DNA of 64,000 nt from Bicyclus anynana. Its lineage: Eukaryota > Arthropoda > Insecta > Lepidoptera > Nymphalidae. A model generated the notes under the pieces. That model saw nothing but the letters and a program-made list of their open reading frames with translations, did not search any database and was not told the DNA's origin. Numbering within the stretch: position 1 is the first letter of the stretch; each line of letters begins with the position of its first letter. This document shows, piece after piece, positions 10,074-20,545 of the stretch. The position numbers and the translations under genes were made by a program. The stretch spans positions 10,575,561 to 10,639,560 of the forward strand of contig NC_069093.1 of NCBI RefSeq assembly GCF_947172395.1, written 5' to 3'.

Positions 10074-12128
10074 ATGGAAGGATTAGTAAGCACAGAGTTA
10101 CGAAAGCTGTTGCACTACCTACAAACCGTAGAACGAGTTTCAAATGAAGACCCCTGCAGAAATAATAATAATCAAACGCAATCTTTATATGACGGACCCC
10201 GCATGGATAAACGGACACGAGATAAGGAAAGAAAAAGAGCTATTTTAATGGCACGTCTAGAAGTTCAAAAAGCACGATGTGAACGGGCAAATATAGAAGT
10301 CGAGTTAGCAAAATTAAAAATAGAACTATCACAACTCACAGAAAACAGTAGCTTTAATACAGAAGCAGAAATTGTTAATAATGAACCAGATAATTTTCCA
10401 ATATCGAGTAAAAATAAAGACTTAATAAATATTTCAGAGAGAACGGATGCGACACAAAACACAACAAAGTCAAACTCTGATATCGACTCCAAAAATGAAA
10501 TAGGAATAATTTCCACAAACTCTATTACAAGAGATAAATGTGCAGGAATACTTTTACTTAAACAAGAGACTAGTAGGACAATAAATAATTGGCCGCACAA
10601 GCTCGAAAATAAACAATGTGGCAAATTCGGCAAAAACCCAAATACCGAACAAGATGCATTTATATCCTCAATTAATAAACAACAAAAAGCCATACATTTT
10701 AAATTAACAGCAATAGAGATGTATGCACCAAGCTTAATGTCGATAGCTAAATTAAAGAAACCACCTACAAGTATATTTCACTTGTTAAGTAATCAAATAA
10801 GTGGCATTTGTCCTTTGAAAGTAAACTTACTTGAAAAGAAAAATCATTTTAGTTCAATCAAAGTAGAAAATCTCAACTTGGCCTCAAAATCAATCACAAA
10901 AGAAAACATCAAAGATTACCCATGTTTGAAGTATAAACGAGCGCAAACAAAATTGGACGCCGCACTATCTTCGGAAATTATACAGCAACATAATAACAAC
11001 TTAAGAAGCAATGATTCGAACAATCCACAATCATTGAATTACTTAAAATTAGAACTGCGCTGCATTAAAGATAAAACTAACCCGACAATATTAGATAGCA
11101 AATACAAACTACATGAAACTACAGAAACACGAGAACCAACTAACGAAACAACAAATCTCACCGCAAGTCAATCACCTGCAAGTAATGAAATAGTTAAACT
11201 TAGTTTATTGCATACACCTGCAAAAAGTAGAGTAATACGTTTCAACTTAAACCTTAATATCATGAAACAGGAACCGCTTTGTGTAATAGAAAGAAAAATA
11301 TTTAAAAAACCTACAATAGAGATAAATAGTCCAGTAATAAGTTGGAGAGCCAAAATAGCAAAAGAATTTAACGAAGAAATCATAAATGGTATAATGCAAC
11401 CACCTGCACATAATAAAATAACACTTCTAAAGCTACGCCGCGATAATAATATAATACAACAACTTATCTGCTATTGTTTAAAACTAAAAGAAGGTACAAT
11501 AAAATATGTTGCCGAAACACTCGACCCGATTTTATTATTATCAGCCGCAAATGAGAAAACAATGGCACTACAGCAAGAAAGTGATAACCACCTGTGCATG
11601 AAGATAACAATAGCGTCAAAAAACATGAAAAAACTTGGAAAACATTACAATGGACAGAATATAAAACTAATCTTACACAAAGCTCCGTATTCGGTTATTC
11701 ACTTCAAGGGATCGACTTTCGAAGAAACAAATATAATAATATGGAGATTAAAATTGTTAACCCCTGGCACTGAATGCACAAATATACAAATATATCTAAA
11801 TGATGAAGCGCAAGTTGTAGAATTTAATAACCTTTACTTCAGTCAACATATAGTTATCCAATTAGAAACATTAAATATAACAGAAAAGCCATTCAGGAAA
11901 ATAACACGGAATCAGTACTATAGTCTAAAATTTATACAAAGACGCATAATAATATATGAATCGTCTAAAAGCAGTCAATTTCTAGACGAGGGGGAGCTGA
12001 ATACTAATAAAAATTGTATACATGCATCTTGGAAAACCAGACTCAAGAATTTTAGAAAACTTGGTCTTGGTGGTAAGGCACGACTTACTTCAAGACAACG
12101 TATTAAAGATTACATAGAAATAGCATAA
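10074..12128 (+). CDS. 684-residue ORF of the LTR element, unknown function
   Basis: Single intact ORF of the retrotransposon, rich in N, K, I and T. Residues 44-92 (MDKRTRDKERKRAILMARLE onwards) form a charged heptad-like coiled coil, as at the start of BEL/Pao Gag. The middle (about 100-430) is low in recognisable motifs. Around residues 455-515 a segment with LICYCLKLKEG and AANEKTMALQQES loosely recalls the spacer before BEL/Pao integrase, and FLDEGEL near 630 loosely recalls the FLDEdGLLRVGG stretch there; both are weak. No YxDD, DTG or CCHC motif is seen. The start used gives the full frame just after a non-coding leader. It could be a shrunken Gag-Pol relic under selection, or a captured ORF. 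A recently inserted element with identical LTRs keeping 2 kb open suggests the protein matters. Confidence 0.7.
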   Translation: MEGLVSTELRKLLHYLQTVERVSNEDPCRNNNNQTQSLYDGPRMDKRTRDKERKRAILMARLEVQKARCERANIEVELAKLKIELSQLTENSSFNTEAEIVNNEPDNFPISSKNKDLINISERTDATQNTTKSNSDIDSKNEIGIISTNSITRDKCAGILLLKQETSRTINNWPHKLENKQCGKFGKNPNTEQDAFISSINKQQKAIHFKLTAIEMYAPSLMSIAKLKKPPTSIFHLLSNQISGICPLKVNLLEKKNHFSSIKVENLNLASKSITKENIKDYPCLKYKRAQTKLDAALSSEIIQQHNNNLRSNDSNNPQSLNYLKLELRCIKDKTNPTILDSKYKLHETTETREPTNETTNLTASQSPASNEIVKLSLLHTPAKSRVIRFNLNLNIMKQEPLCVIERKIFKKPTIEINSPVISWRAKIAKEFNEEIINGIMQPPAHNKITLLKLRRDNNIIQQLICYCLKLKEGTIKYVAETLDPILLLSAANEKTMALQQESDNHLCMKITIASKNMKKLGKHYNGQNIKLILHKAPYSVIHFKGSTFEETNIIIWRLKLLTPGTECTNIQIYLNDEAQVVEFNNLYFSQHIVIQLETLNITEKPFRKITRNQYYSLKFIQRRIIIYESSKSSQFLDEGELNTNKNCIHASWKTRLKNFRKLGLGGKARLTSRQRIKDYIEIA

Positions 12129-12724
12129 GAATCATTAATCAATAAAAACAAATTAATAAAGCTATATACATAGAAATAATATAAGTCAAATGATCAAAAT
12201 CTTCAATAAGAAGAAGATAACTTAGAACTAACAATTGTGTTTCTATAATCTCAACAAGGGTGAACTTCAATTAGACATTCGAATTAGTTAAGACTTAATC
12301 ACATTTATTAATTGGTTATGTCAGAAAAAATCTAATATTTTACGAGTAATTACTACTTTGACCAATGTAGTAATATATTCAACATCAAGTATAGTAACAA
12401 AGAAGCCTACTTCACTAATTCTAGACTGGTCATTTATTTCACAACTCATTAGCATATACACATACTGTAACGTTATTTAAGAACACAGCTATCTATACGA
12501 AGATTGTGAGCGTGATATCAGCATCATCGTCTTACATGAACTTAGCGTCTTTGACAGCATAACCAATTTATTGTAATTTGTATAAAGATTAGACAACCTC
12601 GACTCATGTAACGCAATATTGCGAACATTAAAATGTATTTACTTACTGCTGTTAGATAGCGCTTGCATCGTCAACCCATAGATTTAGTGCTGCAGATTAT
12701 ATCTTGACATATCTTATCTTCGCA

Positions 12725-12736
12725 CGAGGGGGAGAC
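12725..12736 (+). promoter_or_regulatory. polypurine tract
   Basis: The run ACGAGGGGGAGAC immediately precedes the 3' LTR, where plus-strand DNA synthesis is primed in LTR elements. Confidence 0.75.
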
Positions 12737-13401
12737 TGTTAAGAATTGTTTAACATAGTTGAGAACTACCAATTCTTGTTGACGATTGATGATTAATTGT
12801 TAGATTATTTAAGCTATTTAGAATATATACATTACTAGGTATATTTATACAGTTATATCTTGTAAACAGTGTATTAGTTGCCTAGATGTAGTTCTTACTT
12901 GTATCTTTTATTATATTACTTTTGTTAGGGATGATTAGTTATAAGAGTGCCAATTATAGATAGAATAAATACTGTAATAATATAGTAACTAATTTCCTAG
13001 ATTTATATACTTTAGATATAAGCTTTAATAAACGTTATTTAGTACCCGTCTATCATTTTCCACTAGCATAAATTAGTATATTCTATTAGTTGTTAACTGC
13101 TTAACAAGTATATACGGACTAGTGTATTGCTGTCCTTGTCAAACATACCTCTCGCTCTATTATAATGTATCCATCTCACTCTTACTTATAAGTTTGTCTC
13201 CTTCATTTGTACCATATCTGTTTCAATAAAGTATACGGGTTGTGAGCGCTTCTAATCCCATATAATTCTGCACCCCAATAATATTTCACACACTTCACTC
13301 CCGAAGCTTGAAGCGAACGCATCTACTCGATTTACAAGAAATTACGTGTTTTATTTATACGCGTCACTCCCTGTGGTTTGGACTCTCCAAAATCCTCCAC
13401 A
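12737..13401 (+). repeat. 3' LTR
   Basis: The same 665 bp as the 5' LTR, preceded directly by the purine tract at 12725-12736 and followed by the TACGT target duplication. Confidence 0.93.
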
Positions 13402-13541
13402 TACGTAGACAGTATTTTGTCGGACCTGGGTGACGTTGTCGCATGGGTTCGTTAACTTTTGGCGGATGATAGCAAAATAAATAAATCATTATATAATCAT
13501 GATGAACTTCCGCAAAGTAACGCCTGCTTCTATCCAATGTG
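13402..13541 (+). mobile_element. fold-back element copy 1, right part
   Basis: Resumes at TACGTAGACAGTATTTTGTC and continues GGACCTGGGTGACGTTGTCG, then the inverted arm GATGATAGCAAAATAAATAA and the tail GCCTGCTTCTATCCA. It is collinear with 19620-19755. The first 5 bases are the LTR target duplication. Confidence 0.8.
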
Positions 13542-13550
13542 TTAATGTTT

Positions 13551-14176
13551 GTTTGTGTGTTTGATCTTATTGGCTTCCCTTTTTTGGTGTTTTCTGAAAA
13601 GTAGCTATGAGGCTTGTTGACTGGTGATAATATAAGGCAATTATATTTTATACTTGAACGATTGAAGGTATCCTTGAAATCTGCTACCTCTCAAAGATTC
13701 CACGGTCAAAAATAATTCCATAATTTTACTACCCATATTCACCTATAGCCTAAACAATTTTTAGCTTTTTTACAATAAGGTTGTATTATACCTAAGTACA
13801 TCTACGGCGATTGTTTATGAAATCCAAGTGACTGATTAATGGTCTTAGTATTATGATTGCTTTTCATTTGGCAATATTTTAAATTTTTTGGGCAATTGTA
13901 GTATATAAGCCAGTAAGTAACATAGGCTATATTTTATTCCTGTATCCTAACGAAGGTAGGAACAACGAACGAACACATAAAGTGTACTCGTTCCTAGGAC
14001 GACATATTAGCAAGTAGGTACTTGTTAAAAATATTCTCCGTCTTTTTCTAATCAGCATCCGCTACGAGAAAGGTGTTTCAAATTGCCTTTGTTTGTATTT
14101 TACACGTTTTTACATGATACTAAAACTAAACGAAGAAAGTACACACACACAGTAAAACTATGACTATTTTATAACT
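13551..14176. other. no gene; short repeat at 13856-13890
   Basis: TTTTCATTTGGCAATATTTTAAATTTTTTGGGC matches 7215-7252, showing an otherwise unnamed dispersed repeat. The rest is AT-rich. Confidence 0.35.
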
Positions 14177-14625
14177 TACCTTATATTCAGCCGATACACG
14201 ACCACTGCTGGACATAGGCCTCTTGCATGGACCTCCAAGCACAACGGTCTCGAGCCGCCAGCATCCAGCGGCTCCCTGCAACCCGCTTGATATCCTCGGT
14301 CCACCTAGTGGGGGGTCGACCAACACTGCGCTTTCCGGTGCGGGGTCGCCATTCTAGCACCTTAGGACCCCAACGTCCATCGGCTCTTCGAACTTTGTGG
14401 CCTGCCCATTGCCACTTCAGCTTATCGACTCGCTGAGATATGTCAGTGACTTTGGTTCGTCTGCGGATCTCCTCATTCCTGATTCCATCACGTAGAGAAA
14501 CTCCAAGCATAGCTCGCTCCATCGCCCGCTGAGTGACTTCGACCCTTCTAATAAGGCCCATAGTCAGCGATCAAGTCTCAGGTCCATAGGTCATCACTGT
14601 CAACACGCACTGTTCGAAGACTTAT
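14177..14625 (-). mobile_element. RTE-type LINE 3' end, frame still open
   Basis: The minus-strand frame 14561-14187 reads ERAMLGVSLRDGIRNEEIRR, then WQWAGHKVRRADGRWGPKVL, RPPTRWTEDIKRVAGS and EAYVQQWSCIG, ending at a stop. This is the familiar C-terminus of RTE-clade reverse transcriptase proteins. The element is 5'-truncated and the RT core is absent. About 124 codons are unbroken, so it is fairly young. Confidence 0.85.
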
Positions 14626-14654
14626 TTTATTATATAGCTTAGGGCTATATAATA

Positions 14655-14830
14655 AGCCTCAATAGCTCAACGGTAAGAGAGGCCGGACTCATCACCGAGG
14701 GGTGTTGGTTCGATCCTTGCCCCGTTAGTCAATTGTCGTACCCACTCCTAATACAGTCTTTCCCAACTAGTTGGAGGGGAATGGGAATATTAGTCATAAT
14801 TAAAAAATATGGCAAATATTTAAAAAAATA
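14655..14830 (+). mobile_element. SINE family C (tRNA-derived), complete head
   Basis: GCCTCAATAGCTCAACGGTA provides an A-box-like word and GTTGGTTCGATCC the B box. The body has ACCCACTCCTAATACAGTC and TTTCCCAACTAGTTGG, ending ATATGGCAAATATT. Confidence 0.8.
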
Positions 14831-15315
14831 TATTAAGTTTCTTGGCAAGTTTGTTGTGGGCTCTTCTTAAACCAATGCGCTTTTGGAATTTTAATATTAA
14901 GTATGTTTCTGACTTTAATTATCATTCATACATTATCTAATAACATTACCTGACGTTTCAAAAGACTTTGGCTATAAAATTCTCCAATCAATGATAATAC
15001 TAATTAGTAGTTTGCAGAATGCTAAAAAGAATCAAATAATATCAAATATTGATTTTTAACAAACTACAACTATAGGTCACAAGGCACAAATCAGTAATCT
15101 GGGCTGAGATAATAATTAACGTATTACGTACCAAAGTAAACATATTTATAATGTTAGTAGAACAGACAGCCAAAACACATTAGACGCATATTTTATTACA
15201 TACATAATTCATACAATATTGCCAACACATTTTATTAGTGCCATTATAACATCAACGGAACATTAACAGAGCTAGAAGTAAATAAGGCTTTGCCGCGTCG
15301 ATCTGTGACAGCTTA
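14831..15315 (+). repeat. LINE 3' fragment then AT-rich spacer
   Basis: CTTGGCAAGTTTGTTGTGGG, CTCTTCTTAAACCAATGCGC and GACGTTTCAAAAGACTT match the LINE 3'UTR copy at 30358-30540. The rest to 15315 is unassigned. Confidence 0.55.
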
Positions 15316-15916
15316 CATCATCATTATTATCAGACGATGAACGTCCACAGCTGAACATAGGCCTCATAAGGAATTCAGCACCACATTCTTGAGGCCTTTG
15401 TATATCCAATTTTTTTTTTGGGTTCCGTACTTTAAGTAAGAAGTTTACATATTATGATAAATCCTTTTAAGTTGTTAAGAACATTCCCTTGTCCATATTT
15501 AAATACATTGCTTTTAAGTGGTTGTGCACAGTTCATCAGCGGATTGACATCTGACTGGTGGATTGCTGGTGGTTTAAATAGGATTTTTGTAAAAACTTCC
15601 AAGCACAAGGTCCTGAACCCCCTTCAACCAGCGGATTGCGTCACACATCGTTCATCATGTCTTCGAACTAAGTGCTCCACCGATTGCCACTTCTGTTTTG
15701 CTATTCCTTGAGCTATGACGGTAACTTTGGTTCTTCTGCGGAGCTACTCATCTATAATTTGATCACGCAGTGATACTCTGAGTATCTGTACCTATGAGTA
15801 TACCTATGTGACTCTTAAGTCTTCCTATATGACCTAAAGTTAGCGAACAAGTTTCAGATCATTTTTTTATTTGTAATTGTGTGGTCAGCGTTTCCAACAT
15901 TGAGTTCGAAGACACA
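15316..15916 (-). mobile_element. diverged RTE-type LINE 3' end
   Basis: In reverse orientation it keeps GACGATGAACGTCCACAGC near its 3' end, TTCCAAGCACAAGGTCCTGA, GATTGCCACTTCTG, GGTTCTTCTGCGGAGCTACT and the 5'-most AGTTAGCGAACAAG. Many indels; an older copy than 14177-14625. Confidence 0.7.
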
Positions 15917-16273
15917 CAGAGCGAGCTAAAGCCAATTGTAATAAATGCAAATGCATATGTTTACCTATTCCTATAAATCTTTGTTTTAAAATATGTACAG
16001 AATCACTTATCTTACATTTGTATAGATAAATAAAGCTACGCAGGGTGAAGGCGACAGACATTTTGATTTATTTTCAGCCGGTGTAATCTGTCAAGAGAGT
16101 TCCCGCTTGCCGCAACTCAGGCAATCAATCTGTTACGGACTTGATGCGTTTGTCCCGATTTTATTCCGACTCGTTTCAATTGTTTCGTTGTCTATTAACC
16201 ACTTAAGCAGAAGTTTAAGAGCTTAAGAAATAATATAAGCCTCAATTATGGTTCATTAACCTTCTTTCGATTT
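15917..16273. other. no supported feature
   Basis: AT-rich; GCCTCAATTATGG at 16231 is at most a fragment of SINE family C. Confidence 0.3.
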
Positions 16274-16576
16274 TGAGGAGATCCGCAGAAGAACCGCAAA
16301 GACACCGACATAGCTCAACGAGTTGCGAAGCTGAAGCGGCAAAGGTTGGGGCACATAGTTCGAAGAGACGTTGGGGTCCCAAGGTGCTGGAATGGCGACC
16401 CCGCACTAGTAAGTGCAGTGTTGGTCTACCCCCCACCAGGTAGACTGGCGACATCAAGCGAGTCGCAGGAATTCGCTGGATGCAGGTGACTCAAAATCGT
16501 GATGTTTGGAAGTCCCTACAAAAGGCCTATGTCCTGCAGTGGACGTCCATCGGCTGATATGATGATGATGATGAAC
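16274..16576 (+). mobile_element. RTE-type LINE 3' end with ATG tail
   Basis: GAGGAGATCCGCAGAAGAAC, GTTCGAAGAGACGTTGGGG, GGACGTCCATCGGCTGATAT and a GATGATGATGATGATGA tail. The tail is where the next SINE inserted. Confidence 0.8.
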
Positions 16577-16584
16577 CTTTTTTC

Positions 16585-16819
16585 ATGCACCTAGTTTTCA
16601 GTTGTGTGCAAATTAAATATCACGTGTCTCAAACGGTGAAGGAAAACATCGTGAGGAAACCTGCTTATCAGAGAATTTTCTTAATTCTCTGCGTCTGTGA
16701 AGTCTGCCAATCCGCATTGGACTAGCGTGGTGGACTATTGGCCTAACCCCTCTCATCCTGAGAGGAGACTCGAGCTCAGTAGTGAGCCGAATATGGGTTG
16801 ATAATGATGATGATGATGA
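16585..16819 (+). mobile_element. SINE family A inserted in LINE tail
   Basis: CAGTTGTGTGCAAATTAAAT to TGAGCCGAATATGGG with its own GATGATGATGATGA tail. GATGATGATGAACCTTT is found before and after it, consistent with a target duplication inside the LINE's ATG tail. Confidence 0.8.
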
Positions 16820-17551
16820 ACCTTTGGACTGTATTAATTCGAGAGAGATACTCAATCTTTACTACTTTTAGTCGATTCGACTAATTGAAGGTGAAGGGAA
16901 ATTTTGATCAATTTGTAAATTATGGGAAATATTTCATTAAAGGTAAAGCTAAAATTATAGAGTAATACAGATAAATTACTCCAGTGTACAATTTTGAAAA
17001 GTAGTGCACATTATAATTTCTTATGTAATATACCTACATAGTATTAATTAAAAATGTAATAAACTAGACTTTCATCTTCCGTGTTCAATAAAAATTAAAA
17101 AAACAATTAATTTAGTCCTTGCCTTTGGCAATTACCAGGTGCAAAATGTTGTAACTTTGTACTTTTATAAAAGAGAAAACAGAAGTTATTTCGTTATTAT
17201 TTTATCTCGATGCTGTGAGTTCCATTTCTTGTTTTTATTTCTGCTCATGTGTGCGTATTAGCACTTATTTCTCTGTTCTGCTAATGAGTGCCTTTAATAA
17301 AAATATGAGAAACTCTCATACAATAACCGAACATCAGTCAAGTCACAAACAAGATTACAGAGTAATCAATCAAGACTTGGGGAGGGAAGACATGGTTGGC
17401 AATTAATCAAGTAATGTCGCGGTAAACAGTGAGAGAGCCTGCCGAATCTCGAAACGTTAAACGTGCAAGCAAAATGACGGTTTGCTTGTAACCGGTACAT
17501 AATATAAATACCTACATGAATATCATGTTATAAGGATTTAAGGAAATTCAG
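16820..17551. other. no supported gene
   Basis: AT-rich. A 63-codon plus-strand ORF (17215-17406) shows no recognisable feature. Confidence 0.3.
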
Positions 17552-17715
17552 AGCCTCAATAGCTCAACGGGAAGATTCGGATTCATCGTCGAGGAGTGGT
17601 GGTTCGAATCCGGCCCGTTGGTCTATTGTCGTACCCACTCCTAATACAGTCTTTCCCGACTAGTTAGAGGGGAATATTCCCAATATTGGTCATATTTAAA
17701 AAAAGCTATGGGAAA
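17552..17715 (+). mobile_element. SINE family C copy
   Basis: GCCTCAATAGCTCAACGGG, GTGGTTCGAATCC and ACCCACTCCTAATACAGTC. It lacks a few bases in the head (AAGATTCGGATTCATCG) relative to 14655. Confidence 0.8.
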
Positions 17716-17740
17716 ATTAAAAAACAACAAATGTTATTCA

Positions 17741-17860
17741 AATTAGGCCAATAGTCCACCACGCTGGCCCAATGCGGATTGGCAGTCTTCACACACGCAG
17801 AGAATTAAAAAAATTCTTTGGTATGCAGGTTTCCTCACGATGTTTTCCTTCACCGTGCAA
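17741..17860 (-). mobile_element. SINE family A fragment
   Basis: AATTAGGCCAATAGTCCACC through GCAGGTTTCCTCACGATG in reverse orientation. Both ends truncated. Confidence 0.7.
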
Positions 17861-19434
17861 CTTCATATAAAATGTAATTATTGGATTGAATTTAACATTT
17901 TATATTATTTTTTAACTTTAGGTTAAAGCAAGAGAGATTTTGTTACATAGAGACGACACATTGCGAATAAATAATTTGGTTATAGAGCAATAATTAGTTT
18001 TAGTTTAAATATATCTATTGTTATCGTTTTTTTATTATAAATGTTTATGATATATTTTACAAAAAATAATGGTTGCTTACATTTTTCAACGCCGCCCACA
18101 TTTCGAACTCTTGAAACAAAGACTTTATTTTGAAGTTATTTCACGACTGCTACATGTGAAGCCTTTTACGCCAAAATCAAGCGTGGCAAAAGTTAAAGTT
18201 TGAAGGATTCTAAGGACTTACCTAAGTATGGAAATAGAAGTATTTTTCATCGTTTACTTGACTTATAAGTATACTAACTTATAAAAAAAATATAATATTA
18301 GATTAAATTAAAAAAAAAAGTGTCTATAGACCAGGGGCTGTGAGGTAATGAGTGTACATAATAATTAGACGACCGCATTCTGTTTTCAGTTCTGCACTCA
18401 TAAAGAAAATTGGTCCATTCTTTTGTAATACACTACCTCCTTAAGTGTCGAGGGTATGGACTGAACAAATGTTTTAAGTATCAGTTTTATTGCTTAACAT
18501 AAAAAATATAATATAATATGTTTCATTAAGATAATCCAATTTTTATAATGACCACTGCACGATAACAGCTAATCTATTTAAAACACAACAAAGTGTAAAA
18601 AGAAGCGTTTTTTAGAAACGCATCACTCCGAAACTACTGGATGAATTTAACTGAAATTTGGCACGATTTGAGTTCATAATACGATGGAGGTCATAATAAC
18701 ATATTCTTTACCTAATTCCATAACACTAAACATATTTTATACGAAAGCTGATAATTTCGTAAAAAAATCCACTTTGTTTTTTTTAAATCCATAATATGGG
18801 TTTTACTATTACTTTTTTTTATACATAGTAGGTACTATGAAAGTAGAAAAGACATAGTAGGTAACGTAATGGAATTGTAAAGTAGTAACGAAGCGTAACT
18901 AATATTCTATGAGTAATTATGATGGATATCCATTATGAAATGAGATGGTCTGTAATGTGTAGGTTTAATGTCCTAAAGGTATCCAGTGATCCGTGAAGCC
19001 ACTACATTAATATCTTACTAAGAGATTGGATAGATGTAGGTATAAATACTTACCTACGTATCTCATATATTGTATACACAACGATTTATTGATTAATGAT
19101 TAATACATGTTTCATATTACATTTATTGAATTTCAGCTATTTATAAATTAAGTGTTTAAAAAAATTAGGGAACGCACTGGCCACCCGTCCGATTTTCTTT
19201 TTTCTTTGATTTGTCCATTGCAATTTTTGACTGTTTTTATTATGCCCGCTGTAATATTTTTGTAGCTCTATGGTAAATTTATCCTAATTGACAATTTAAT
19301 AGTTTTACTTCCGATAGATTATAATATACCGAAAAATTATATTGTATTCAGTATTTTCAGTTCACAATATGACGGTAGATTATAATATCACGAGTGAGAT
19401 TATAAACTAACGTAGTTTACAATCTAACGGTGAT
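17861..19434. other. AT-rich, no gene; weak repeat at 18603-18700
   Basis: AACGCATCACTCCGAAACTACTGGATG with CTGAAATTTGGCAC resembles an arm of the ACTAGCGG-type repeat. The rest is unassigned. Confidence 0.35.
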
Positions 19435-19450
19435 ATATCTATTAAAAGAT

Positions 19451-19755
19451 TATATAATGATTTATTTATTTTGCTATCATCCGCGAAAATTCGGCCCCGA
19501 AACCGGAGCATCCTCAGGAGATGTTGCCTCTACAACGTGCAATTGCAAAGTCTTTTACTTTGCAATTGCACGTTGTAGAGTCAACATCTCCTGAGGATGC
19601 TCCGGTTTCGGGGTGAAACGTACGTAGAGAGTATTTTGTCGGACCTGGGTGACGTTGTCGCATGGGTTCGCCGAATTTTCGCGGATGATAGCAAAATAAA
19701 TAAATCATTATATAATCATGATGAACTTCCGCAAAGTAACGCCTGCTTCTATCCA
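19451..19755 (+). mobile_element. intact fold-back retroelement-like insertion with 16-bp target duplication
   Basis: The 305-bp insertion is flanked by ATATCTATTAAAAGAT at 19435-19450 and 19756-19771. Outer arms 19451-19495 and 19670-19714 are perfect inverted repeats of 45 bp. Inner arms 19496-19551 and 19557-19613 pair almost completely around a 5-nt loop. The right arm has 56 extra bases (19614-19669) holding the second half of a hammerhead-like motif. A 41-bp tail ends CTTCTATCCA. A long variable target duplication fits reverse-transcription-primed insertion rather than a cut-and-paste DNA transposon. A link to Penelope-like elements is inferred from the ribozyme motif. Confidence 0.82.
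19587..19630 (+). ncRNA. hammerhead-ribozyme-like motif
   Basis: All core elements are in order. TCTC (19587-19590) pairs with GAGA (19627-19630) as stem I. Next come CTGAGGA (19591-19597), then GCTCCG/CGGGGT (19599-19604 with 19609-19614) as stem II with a GTTT loop, then GAAA (19615-19618). A very short stem III within CGTACG follows, with predicted cleavage after GTA at 19626. One extra T lies between CTGAGGA and stem II. Minimal hammerheads with tiny stem III are known from Penelope-like elements and retrozymes (family knowledge). Activity is untested. Confidence 0.6.
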
Positions 19756-19874
19756 ATATCTATTAAAAGATATTGTTCCCTAGCTACGAGTTTTAATTAT
19801 TACTATCCAAAATATATCGGTACTGCCTACATTTAATTTAATTGTAAATTACCTCTTTATGATATTAATCATAC

Positions 19875-20066
19875 TCATCTATATTATAAAACTGAAGTGT
19901 TTGTTTGATTGTTTTCTAAACGCGCTAATCGCAGGAACTAGTGGTCTGATTTGAAAAATCTTTCAGTGTTAGATAGCCCATTTGTCGAGGAAAGCTATAA
20001 GCTATATATTATCCCCGTATTCTTACGGGGACGGGAACCACGCGGGTGAAACCGCGCGGCGTCAGC
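19875..20066 (+). repeat. ACTAGCGG-type dispersed repeat, mid-part
   Basis: ATTATAAAACTGAAGTGTTTG, CGAGGAAAGCTATAAGC, ATCCCCGTATTCTTACGGGG and GGGTGAAACCGCGCGGCGTC, the hallmark order of one sub-family. Confidence 0.7.
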
Positions 20067-20463
20067 CAATAGGCTACACAACAACTGACTGTTCCTATAT
20101 CACAGAGCTTCATTTCACTTAGAATCAGACAAGATAAGGCGAGGTCAAAAGAGAATCCTCTATTATTTGACACGGGTCTGACAGGCTAGGTTTAGTTCCA
20201 CTTTTTGCCGTTCCCTTGAACTGGCTAAGCTATTATAGTGAACAAATTAAGGATGACTAGCGATATTCGTACCCCACTGTGTTCAGTTGAGTATTAAACG
20301 TACAATGAGTGCCTGGTACCGCGTCTAAGTAATTGATGTTAAACAGAATGCGTAGTTGTAGAATACAATCTAGTTTTCACCCCGTATTCATTTGAAAGCA
20401 AAGAAGTAGGTATTATAAAAATATAGTTACTTAATCATCATTATCATCAGCCCATTTTATATC
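20067..20463. other. no supported feature
   Basis: Mixed-composition spacer without recognised repeat or ORF. Confidence 0.25.
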
Positions 20464-20545
20464 CTACTAGCCGACGCCCGCGACTTCGTCCGCGTGAAAC
20501 TTGATGTAAACTTTCAACTACCCCTATACCTTACTATTACGATCA
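20464..20545 (+). repeat. ACTAGCGG-type repeat, short
   Basis: ACTAGCCGACGCCCGCGACT then TTCGTCCGCGTGAAACTTG and a decayed CTACCCCTATACC stub of the minisatellite. Confidence 0.65.

Larger units (their letters stand above)
8108..13401 (+). mobile_element. complete LTR retrotransposon, non-autonomous, BEL/Pao-like features
   Basis: Two direct LTRs of 665 bp (8108-8772 and 12737-13401) begin TG and end CA, and by eye are identical. They are flanked by the 5-bp duplication TACGT (8103-8107 and 13402-13406). A primer-binding site for tRNA-Tyr starts at 8778, and a polypurine tract CGAGGGGGAGAC abuts the 3' LTR. The interior has a GC-richer leader with tandem repeats and one A-rich ORF of 684 codons. 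No reverse transcriptase, RNase H, integrase or protease signature is visible, so mobilisation in trans is inferred. The 5-bp duplication and the coiled-coil start of the ORF fit BEL/Pao, but copia is not excluded. Near-identity of the LTRs implies recent insertion. Confidence 0.93.

Noticed and set aside
14187..14561. 124-codon minus-strand host gene
   Set aside because: The protein is the C-terminus of an RTE-type reverse transcriptase, and related copies are scattered through the window.
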